A DNA stretch of 64,000 nucleotides, taken from contig NC_018390.1 in assembly GCF_000208865.1 (NCBI RefSeq), positions 3,304,270 through 3,368,269 on the forward strand, in the 5' to 3' direction. This DNA is from Neospora caninum Liverpool (Eukaryota; Apicomplexa; Conoidasida; Eucoccidiorida; Sarcocystidae). The notes under the pieces are model-generated. The model saw nothing but the letters and a program-made list of their open reading frames with translations. It had not been told where the DNA came from and did not search any database. The position numbers were made by a program, and so were the translations under genes. Positions 54,422-64,000 of this stretch are shown here, in pieces. Numbering within the stretch: the stretch's first letter is position 1; each line of letters starts with the position of its first letter.

Positions 54422-57400
54422 ATGACAGGGAGGAAACGAAGAAGGGAAGCGCCAAGAACAAAGGGGAGAGAGGAAGTGGGACAGCGAGGGAAAGTGTCCA
54501 TTCTCAGCAGCAGCAGAATGGCGCCGCCCTTGTGGAGCCGGGGGCATCTCCCCTCAGACAGTGCGGCCTCTCAAGAGAGAGGACTGCCTGAAACGCGCTC
54601 AGCCTTCTCTCCCTCTCCCCCCACCTCTTCTCGCCCTCCTCATGCTCATTCTTCGACTCTCCTAGCACAGCGTGCAGCTGTTGCCTCCCATTCTTCTCCT
54701 GCTGCTCCTTCTCACTCTTCGACTTCTCCGTCTTCTCGTCAGGCCCTCGAGGGTGAGGCTCTGGGCAGTCCACGGGAGCGCCGACGCCCGTGGAACTCCC
54801 ACAGCTCCTCTCGCAGGTCTCCCCAGAAATCTTCGTCTCCTTTCGCGCAGCCGCGTGCTGTCCATCTCCGCCTGAGTGACTGGTCTAGACGGGACAACGC
54901 GCTCGGACGATGGGACGATGCAGACGCAGTTCTGCCCCCGAACGCCTCTGCGGATGACGAGACTGCAGCGATCCAGCCTCCTCACCTCCATCTTGATCTC
55001 GATTTCGACGTCGACGCGCCTTCCCTTTGCTCGCCGACCTACGACAGTTCATGCAGGGGATCGCCCGCCTCGAGCGCGTCCTTCGAGCTCCGCAAGTGCC
55101 GTCTGACATGCCCGCGTGCCTCGGAAAACGACGCGACACGAGAAATCCCCTGGTGGGATGCCACAGGCCTCGGCGCGAGGCGAAACCTCGAAACCCCCAC
55201 GGCGTCGCCTCTCTCGTCTGGAGCTGGTCACGGCGCATGCACGCGACACAACGCCGGCTCTGGCCTTCGCTTCTCTCGATTCCGAAACCCGTATCTGCGT
55301 CTAACCTCCGAGGCGCTAGCCTCCGATAATGAAGCAGGCCGCCCAGAGGCCGTCGACAGAGACAGAGCGCGCGACCCTGGAGGCATGACGCGCTTCCTCA
55401 ATCGCCTGCAGCGTCTCCGACAGCGACAAGCTGCGTGCAGCTCGGCGGGAAGGCGAGGAAGCTTGGGAGAGGACGGCGCGTCTTCGAAGGTTTCTTTCCT
55501 GTGCTCTTGGGACTCGCGAGAAGACCTGAGAAGAGAACTCCGAAAGAAATGTGCGCAGTGTTCGCGGGTATGGCGAACTATGTCGCGAGATCAATACAGC
55601 GGTGCACATGCACGCAGCGTCAATATCGTTGACTTGTACGCCGCCTACGACGAAGTCCACGAGGCGCCACACAACGCAAACCTCCACTCTCAGCTTTTGT
55701 CTCGGACGCTCTCTCCAGGGAGAACAGCCGCAGCAGGCGCTGCAGCCTCTTCTGTCGCTGAAGCGGACCGTCCAAGCGAGACAGACCCGCGCCTTTTGGC
55801 GCCGTCTGCGCCTCAACAAACCGGCGCCTTCGCGTCTGCAGCTGCGCCTACAGCAGTCAAACGGTGTCTCCTCGCCACTAGCAGCCTTCCCGGAGGAGAG
55901 CGAATCTCCCTCTGGATCGCCCTCGTCCTCATTGGAATTCTCGTAAGAACTCAGGATCTCCCCATATAAAGCAAGGTATACGGGCCACTACGTACATGCA
56001 TATACACATGCTTCCAGACATACATATGAATACACGCATTTGCAACTGACTGTGCCCGCAGATGCGTTTGGAGCTGTACCCCGCATTGCCCGTGCGACTG
56101 TGTGTACTTACAAATGATGGCGCGCACGTCTGTGTACACTGGGAACGGACCCTCGTGCATTTTGCATGGACTGTGCTTGTGAGTGTTTCACGCAGACAGC
56201 CCTGGTTTCGTATTTTCTCGACTGGATCGTCGATTTTGTTTTTCTGCCTCTCCAAGAAAGCGCCGTTCAGCGACACTCCTACGCTGCCATCTTCGTGTAC
56301 TCGGTTGCCTGTGCAGTCGTGGCAACGGGCTGCTGTCTTCTGGTTCCTCAGAGTCAAGGTAGAAAAAGATCGCCTTTCTCTTTGCTCCTCTGTCGATTCC
56401 ACGTTTCTGTTCCTCCGCGTCTGCTTCGGCCCCTCTCTGTGAATATACCTCGTGGGCGTATCAGTGCTTTCTTTTCTTCTTGCGGTTTTCTCTGCGCCCG
56501 CTCCGTTCCCCGTGGACTCGACTCTCGCTCGTCCAGCATCGGCCGAGCCAACAGACAAGCTGCGCGGTCTATCTCGACTGAAACTGGGTCTCGTTTCCCG
56601 TCTTCTCCCTTCGATTTCCTGATCTATATATACATCTCTTCACTTCACGTTTTCCTTTTCTTTCTCTCTCCCGCTTCTATCTCTCCCTCTTCTATCTCCC
56701 TCTTCTGTCTCCCTCTCTCGCGCATTTCTTCGCTTTCTCTCCTTTCCTCCGCTCGGATGTTTCCGGTTCGGGTTCGCCTCCAGATGTCTCTTGGCGAGTT
56801 GCTTTCGTGTCTTGTGTGATTTCTCTCCTCGTTCTCCCGCTCGTTTCTCCGTCAGGTTCGGGAATCCCGGAGTTGCGAACGATCTTGTCCGGGTCGTTTC
56901 TTCCGGACTTCTGTTCTTGGCCGACGTTTTTCGCGCGCTGCGTGGGACTGCTGGCGTGCATTTGCGGCGGCTTGTCCGTCGGGAAGGAAGGACCGTTCGT
57001 GCATTTGTCAGCCATCCTGGCGACGCAGCTCTGCCGCCTCCCGCCGCTTCGCTCGCTCATTGCCTCGCCCTCGAAGCTGCTGTCGATCCTCGACGTGGCA
57101 GTCGCCGCCGGGGTCACCGCCACGTTCGGAACCCCTTTCGGCGGCGTGCTGTTTTCGATCGAAGTCACGGCCACCTTCTTCCTCGTGCATGCGCTCTGGA
57201 AGAGCTACTTCTGCTGCATCTTCTGCGTCTTGACCTTTCGCCTGCTTCACGAGAAACTGTCGCCGATCGAACAACTGTACCAGGGCGCTCAACTCCCCAG
57301 CTTCGACCTGTCCTGGGAGATTTTGAACTTTGCGTTCCTGGGTGCCATCTGCGGATGTCTCGGCGGCCTGTTCGTCTGGGCTGCGAGCAAAATCTTCCAA

Positions 57401-58105
57401 CTCGCCCGCAGGCACGTCTACCCCAGTGCAGGGCGGAAGATTATCTTCGTCTGCGGAGTCATGCTCGTTCTGAACATCCTCAGCCAGCACTCGGTCGTCC
57501 TCAAAAGCGAGGTCCGTCCTGACCATGCGTTCTAACCCGAGCGTGACGCCCCTGGGGGGAGGCGCCTTGGAAGCATGTCCGTCTCTCGAGCGAGGGCCCC
57601 ACGTTCGGTTGTTGTCTGCTCGTCGGCGTTTCCCTCGAGGCGAGAGAAGAGAAGACAACACATGTATCGGGCTTTGTGTGGTGTGCCGGCGCGGTGGTAC
57701 AGGATAGGCTGAAACTCAGCGAGTTCTTCGACGTCGAGAACCTGGACAGCAAATGGGGCTCGCACGTCCTTTTCTCCCTCTTTCTCTTCGTCCTCTTCAA
57801 GTTCGCAGCAACCATTCTCTCCGTCGCTTGCCCCGTCCCTGCTGGAATCTTCACTCCCATCTTCGTCTGTGGGGCTGCTCTAGGTACGCCGCACCGCTCC
57901 GCGCAGCTCACACGTGCACACAGCCACTCAGATCGGCGATGGATCCACCGGGGTGCACGCTTGTCGCTCTGCATCTTACGGGACAGAGACACTTGTGTGG
58001 GGCACACAAACATCAATGCGTGTCTGTGGCAATGCAACACGTATACCTGTAGATGCAAATATGCATGCAAATCTAGACACATCTATATATATATATATAT
58101 ATGTA

Positions 58106-58192
<87 letters not shown>

Positions 58193-58864
58193 GCGCGTAT
58201 GTACGTGCATCTGGGGAGAGAAAGTCGTCTTTGTTTCTCTGTCTCCGCTCACTAAAGAATGTAGATGCTCACTGACTATGAGTGGGCCGTTTCTGTTCTG
58301 TCGCAGGACGTCTGTATGGGATGCTTTTCAGGCACTTTGTTCCAACGCTCTCCTCTCCCGCCGCATACGCACTCGTCGGCGCAGCGTCTCTCGCTGCAGG
58401 AACCACCCGGACAATCAGCGTAAGATTTCGTCTGTGGACTGTCTCCATGCCTACGCAGCTACACACGTACATATTTAAGAGTGAGGGGGGACCTATATAT
58501 ATACGTATATATATATATATATATATGCACATAGTTACATATATAAGTATCTAGTTCTCTGGGTACATGGTTACACGGTTATGTGTTTAGGGATGTGAAT
58601 CTGCGGATAGGAAAACTCGGCGATGGTGGGCCTATGCGCACAGGAAGTGTCTTTTGGCTGCATGCATTTTGGTGCTCATGCTTACCAATAAACAGCACGT
58701 AGTCGTCGGCTTCTAGCCGGTACGCGTCGTTCTACTACCCATGTTAGCACGCTCATGTATCCCGCGTGTGCGTGTGTCTTCGCGTCCGTCTCGTCGAAGA
58801 TACACACCTTTACAAGAACGTAGTACCCTATGTGTATGTATGTATGTATGTATGTATGTATATG

Positions 58865-58895
<31 letters not shown>

Positions 58896-61800
58896 ATTGA
58901 TGTCTTTGCTACATACAAATATACGTTCATTGGCGTGTGCGCAGGTGTGCTGAGGTGCGTCTTCAAGGCGGTGTGTACGTGCGTTGCTTCGGCGCGTCGT
59001 GGCGCATTTGTCTTTCCGGATGGGAGCGTGAGTCGGGTTTTCTTTTTGCACAGGTCAGCGTCATTGTTTTCGAGCTCACAGGGAAACTGAGCCACATGAT
59101 CCCTGTTCTCCTCGCCGTTCTCATTGCCTATGGTGTCAACGGCTTCTTTACGATTTCTGTCTACGACGTTATGCTGCTGATCAAAGACCTTCCCTACGTG
59201 CCAAAGCTGAAGTCCATGCATGCGTACAATCTCCAAGCCAAAGACATCATGGCGGCAACGGCTTATATTCGGGGCTGCGCTCGACAAGCGACGCTCCAGG
59301 GCGAAAGGCGAGGAGAAAGAACCAAGAAGTGCACTGGGGACAGAGGCAACGACATTTCGTATGGTCTCTCGAAAGAGAGTGAGCACCAAGGGGGTACACC
59401 GCTGTCTGTGCAGATTGAATTGCCGTGGATCCGAACTGAACAGGAAGCACCAGACGAGAAGGGGAGAACAAACCAGGAGAAAAAGGGGACAAGCGTCGAC
59501 TGGCGGTCCAGGTGTTCTTCTCCTATCCCCCTTCTCTTGGAAGAGAGAGGCGAAGGCGATTCTGTTTTAATGCAAAGCGAGGAAGGGACGAGCGACTCAA
59601 CTGGAGAGTCCGCCGTTGGGGTTTCTTTGTGGGAGTCCCGAGACAGCGTTTCGGGTGTACATACACCCGAGATGGGGGCGGGAACCGGCGGGTATCGAGG
59701 ATGCGAGTTCATGCCTCGCGGAGGAGAAGGCCAAGAGAGAGACAGCGTAGTCGAGAGGATGGCGCACCACGGATTTGACTGCTTGGACGAGTTTCCGTCT
59801 CCAGAAGAGGATCAGGACGAAGACACATTTATTGTTGCCATCGAGAAAGACCGGGGCACCGTTTTGGACCTCGTTTTCTGTCGACTTCTCTACGCGGGCG
59901 TGGCCATCCCCGTCGTGTCGAGCGTCGCTCAACCCCGCGTGGAAGGCGCCGTCTCTCTCTCTGCCTTGGACAGGTACTTGTCGTCTCTCGACATCTCTGT
60001 TTCCCCCTCTGCTCCCTCCCCGGCGCCGTTCTCGCCCTTCACGCCGTTCTCGCCTCAGCCTCTGCGCCGTTCACTGGCTCCTGGGCTCGCCGATGCTCAC
60101 TTTCCCCGGAGAAAGCGACCGTCGCTGAGGCGCCTGGGTAGCAAAGTGCGGCGTCTCCTCGCCGCTGGGTACCCCTCGAGACACACGAGTTCTCGGCGGG
60201 GCCGGGATCGAAGAGCCTGGCGCGAGAACGGCGGAGGACGCGAGAGAGAGAAAGACCATGCTCAGAGAGAAGAGCGACGACGCAGCGCGAGAGCCGGCGA
60301 GAGCGTCTCGAGTGGAGAGGAAGACGAGGAAGAGGAAACAGAGGCAGGGGACACGGGAACAGAAGGAGAGGGAGACGAGAGAAGATCTCACGCAGAGACC
60401 GGAAGGCGGAGGAGAAGTTCCGAGGAAGATGCGTCAGAGGAGAGTTCGGAGGAAAGGAAAGAGCAAGGAAGGGAAGGGTGGCGAGGGAAGGACGCAGGCA
60501 GAGGGAGCGTCGGAGTCGACAGTGCGCATGGCCCCTACAACGAGCAACAGAGATACTTTCAAAGAACAGATGCATGCGATAAAGGAGAAGGAGAAAGAGA
60601 AGGCACTCTCGCCGACCGAGGCCCGCGGAGAGGTAATCGAACCGAGCGCAGAAGAAGGAAAGAAAAAGAGAGCGAGGGAGAGAGAGACAGAGCACAAAAA
60701 AGAAAGACCGCGCTCTCCACTTTCTCGTGTCGCCCTCGCGCAGATGTTATGCTTTGTTCTTTTTGCCGATTGTTCGTAGAACGCGCGGAGGCAACGCCAG
60801 CGCGTCCGCAGGCCACCGCCGCAAACGAAGGGACGAGTACCTTTGGACGCATGCAGCCCCAGGGAGAGGAGACGCATGCAGAGCACACTCTGGCTGCTGT
60901 GGCTTGGAGAATCCTCGGGCGCGTGGTGAGCGGCCGCAAATGACGAGGCGGTGGGGGCGCGGCGGGTTCGTCGACAGCTCAGCACACCGCAGGTTGCCCG
61001 GGCACCGATTCCTTTTTGGAAAAGACAGAACGATGCATGCAGAGAGGTTGGCGCGGTGGGCCCTCAGAGGACACACGCTTTTTCCGCAGTCGTTCATCGG
61101 CGCAGGCTCCCTAGAAATGGAAAAACGGCCTTGGAAAATCCCCCCCGTGCCGAGATGGCGTGGACGAAACGGGAGATTCGCTACGCTGCGATCCACACAT
61201 TTACCTGGAATTGGACATGTGCAGATGTACAAACATATCTATATATATCTATGTATATGGGTATGTGCAGAGATTTCACTGTGTATGTTTTACGTTTGCG
61301 TGCGTGCATATGTATATATCTGTATCTCATTGAAGCTTAATCCTCGGTTAACCCGAAAGGCCGGGATGGACCAGTAGCGCTGGAGTGTCTGTTTATCTTC
61401 CTGGTGCCTTTTCCCTCTTCCCGTCACCAGGCGCGCGAAATCGGCAAAGGGACAGAGCGGGACGCGCGGGACCTCGCGATCTCTTCTCTTTTCTGGCCTT
61501 GGCTGTGCCTGCGTGTGTCGAATCCGCATTTCCAAGAAAAGAACGCTTTTGCGTCTGTGCATGCGCCGCTGTCTCTGCAGCTTGCCGTTTACTCTCCCGC
61601 CGAGCTCCGCTGTCTAGACAGCATCCCCATCGACTGGACACGCCTCGACGTCGACGCAGCGCCCCTCTGCGTCCTTCCAGAAACTCCCGTGGTAAACGCG
61701 AAAACGAAAGAACGCGGCCTGCTGGAAAAACAGCATGCAGACACAGATGTACCTAAATATGCATATATGCATATATGCGTATATATATGTATGTGTTTAC

Positions 61801-63047
61801 ACATATGTCTATTCGTATCTATTTCTGCGTATGCTGTCTGCGGTCCAAATGCCTTCAACGTACTGTGTACATGTGTGCGTGCATGAACAAACGTGAAAAT
61901 ATATGCGTACTTATGTATGTAAATGCATACGCGTTTCTGCACATTTTGCTGTGGGGAAGGGGGGGGGTTGAGTGCTCGAAGCCTCGGAACCCGAGTTTTT
62001 TCCCAGCATAAAATGTGCATGCATTTCACGTTGCCGATGCGAGTCCCGGGAAACGCGTGACATGTAGTTCTGTTATGCTTGTTGGTGCACCGATATGCCT
62101 GCTGGGCGGTTGTCTTCGCATGCACGTGATTTCCTGCGCGTTCTTTCCTTTTGATGCGTACAGAGCAAAGTTCATTTCATGTTCACCATGCTCTTTCTCG
62201 GCCAGGTCTTTGTCTCCAGCAACGCCGGTTTGCTTCTCGGTGAGGATGCCTTTCGCTGGTTGACGAGAAAGTAGACGTCCCCATTGCATGCAGCGAGAAC
62301 TGAGTCTCATCGGTAATCGGGAGTTCGTAGACAGGCGCCCGTCTCGTTTTGCAACAAGCGGAGACACCTGCAGAAGCAGCCGCGCACAGGTCGCGTCTTT
62401 TGGCAAAAGAAAAATTCACATTCCGCGTCTCATCTGCATTTCTCTATTTCTTCTCTCGAATGCGTGTCAAGGTTCGAGAACGCAAGCGATTCTATTGCTT
62501 TTTTGTCGTAGATCTGTTATCGCTTTACAAGTAGAAACGTTACGTTAGAAATGCGGAGTTCATTTAGGTAGCAGACGCACGAAACGCTCAAGCGAGTGTC
62601 GACTTTACGTGAACTAGCCCGTCTCTGTAAGCATACACGAATGCATATATCTATCTTTATAGCCGTATCTGTCTATATCCATATATACATATATATAGAT
62701 GTACATATAGAGATGTATATATGACACATGCACATGGATGCATGGATACATTCGCATTGAATGGCATGTTGCGTCTCTTGAGGGTCCAACACAGAGGAGC
62801 AGAGCTCGATGTTTTGTTTTCAGGCGTGATCACCAAGCAGTCGTTGCTGCAAGCAGACGAAGAAGCGACTTCTCCGCCTGTGGGGCGCGGAGGAGGGCGG
62901 ACAAGCCAGGGAAATGCTGTCTGGGAAACGTTTCATCTTTTCTCCCTCCTCAAGAGAGAAATCCGCCGCCTCTGCAAGCCGCGAACAACCGGGCTGCATG
63001 CACGACAGGAGGCGCCTGTTCGAATTTACGGGAGAGCGCGTGGCTGA
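54422..63047 (+). CDS. CLC-family chloride channel with split CBS domains
   Basis: Exons 54422-55942, 56196-56358, 56856-57511, 57703-57883, 58307-58419, 59054-60925, 61431-61691, 62164-62239 and 62824-63047 give 1,688 residues, all phases matching. The start could instead be the ATG at 54518, which has better context (AGAATGG). A Ser/Arg-rich cytosolic tail of about 490 residues precedes the membrane core. CLC signatures are GSGIPE (562-567), GKEGPFVH with the gating Glu606, [10 protein letters not shown] (657-666) and [33 protein letters not shown] and [20 protein letters not shown] follow. CBS1 begins near residue 940 (AKDIM) and resumes near 1145 ([20 protein letters not shown]), with an insert between. 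CBS2 is [19 protein letters not shown] and GVITKQSL. It should be a dimeric anion channel or exchanger. A 111-base in-frame candidate intron lies at 60633-60743. Confidence 0.95.
58081..58195. repeat. (TA)n / (TATC)n microsatellite
   Basis: Compound repeat in the CLC intron between exons 4 and 5. Confidence 0.97.
58833..58899. repeat. (GTAT)n / (TA)n microsatellite
   Basis: GTAT units leading into TA repeats, in the CLC intron between exons 5 and 6. Confidence 0.95.
61955..61968. repeat. Short poly-G run
   Basis: G-rich tract in the CLC intron between exons 7 and 8. Confidence 0.85.
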
Positions 63048-63269
63048 CGCGCGCGCCGCGAAGCGAGAGAGAAAAGGTGAGGAGGAATGGAGTGAAGGCC
63101 CGAAACCGATGACGTGTGGCGAGGACAGAGAGAGAGGGAGAGAAAAAGCGAGAAAAGGACCAGGAGGAAGAACACGAAAAACAGAACGCGAGGGGACATA
63201 AAGAGCCAGCAGACCACAGACAGCAAACAAGACGACCCAGGTGGTGCTCGTCTTTGGAGCTGACTGTCT

Positions 63270-63375
63270 GCGTGCAATGCCTCAACCAATGCATGCAATG
63301 TGTGCCTCAATCCCGTGCATGCAATCTGCCTGGAACCCATGCTTGCAAATTGCCTAGACCCAGTGCCTGCACAGC
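63270..63375. repeat. Degenerate tandem repeat of about 24 bases
   Basis: Four diverged units each begin with a TGCATGCAA-like core (variants with GTGC or CTTGC) and continue with a CTCAA/CCTGGAACCC/CCTAGACCC tail. Confidence 0.8.
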
Positions 63376-63660
63376 GTGATATCTGCCTGTAGCCTGTGCG
63401 AGAGAACGGAACCTGCTCTACAAAAGCGTTGTACGGTCGTTTTTCCGAGTTTCGTCCTTGGTCCCGGCATCAGTCGTGGATGCGCGCGACGCGTGGGACT
63501 GTGCTATCTCGTAAAGTATCACAACTTGAAGGCGAGTGTTTCTTGTTTTGCGCTGCTGCATAGAAGATGTGACGACCGCGCATCGTCTACGAGTACTGGA
63601 AGCCGACGAGGCCATGGTTAACCGTTTTGGGCACGCCATTAGAAGACGCCAAGCGCGACG

Positions 63661-63842
63661 CGCCTTCGCTCCCAGGCAAAAGAGAGACATGTTACAGGAT
63701 TCGTGTGACACAACAAACTGACGTGCGCTCCATACAAAGGGACACTTTCTCCGCCTTCGCTCGGAGGCAAAAAAGAGACATGATACATGTTTCGTGTGAC
63801 ACGACAGGCTGACGTGCGCGCCATGCAAAGCGACGCTTTCTC
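63661..63842. repeat. 91-base tandem duplication
   Basis: Two copies start at 63661 and 63752 with CGCCTTCGCTC and share long identical blocks such as GAGAGACATG, TTCGTGTGACAC and CTGACGTGCG. A decayed third start may lie near 63862. Confidence 0.9.
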
Positions 63843-64000
63843 TTGGATGGGTCAAACGAAACGCCTTCGGGCTTCCGGGGAAACTGAGAAGAGAGCGGGA
63901 ACTCTCGCAGTCCCAGCCGCTCGCGCCCCGAAGCCCCGCATGCTCTCTCTCGACATCAGGCTCCGCCAGGTTCTGAGCCAGAGCCGAGAAGCGGCAAAAA

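Larger units (their letters stand above)
63048..64000. other. 3' region of the CLC gene
   Basis: Purine-rich DNA to about 63200, then two tandem-repeat families (63270-63375 and 63661-63842). No coding exon is supported up to the window edge. Confidence 0.6.

Overview
The window looks like nuclear DNA of a tissue-cyst coccidian (Toxoplasma / Hammondia / Neospora group; the species cannot be fixed by reading). The evidence is intron-rich genes with GT-AG splice sites, proteins padded with Ser/Ala/Arg/Glu low-complexity inserts, many TGCATGC-type motifs, and (TA)n, (TATC)n and (GTAT)n microsatellites in introns and spacers. There are no operons, phage, insertion sequences or CRISPR arrays. All multi-exon models below were built by hand: I found splice sites, translated exons, and required the intron phases to agree.

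Layout. (1) 276-5246 (-): a MORN-repeat plus SAM-domain protein; the 5' end is here and the 3' end runs off the left edge. (2) 6574-10246 (+): TCF25/NULP1 homologue, divergent from gene 1. (3) 12295-14715 (+): PITH-domain protein (PITHD1 type). (4) 16907-21078 (-): hnRNP U-like protein with SPRY, P-loop and Arg/Gly-rich tail. (5) 24705-33336 (+): ubiquitin-activating enzyme E1 (UBA1), 12 exons, divergent from gene 4. (6) 34646-35614 (+): single-exon secreted protein of unknown function. (7) 37269-45938 (-): COG1-like Golgi tethering subunit, about 1,924 residues. (8) 50054-50137 (-): tRNA-Leu(CAA). (9) 50788-51051 (+): possible small single-pass membrane protein. (10) 54422-63047 (+): CLC chloride channel with split CBS domains. 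Weak extra candidates lie at 46813-47052 (+) and 51928-52896 (-).

The genes are mostly housekeeping: RNA handling (hnRNP U-like), proteostasis (E1, PITH, TCF25), Golgi traffic (COG1) and anion transport (CLC). They are not a co-regulated cluster. Neighbours are arranged divergently, in tandem or tail-to-tail, with spacers of about 1-8 kb.

Most notable: the MORN-SAM protein recovered from eight short exons; a CLC that keeps the gating Glu but has Val at the proton-Glu position; a probable GC-AG intron in TCF25; a COG1 about twice the usual length; an 11-bp perfect palindrome abutting the tRNA; a stop-free 111-base candidate intron in the CLC gene; and microsatellite-poor blocks next to microsatellite-rich ones. 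I saw no clearly new multi-gene system.
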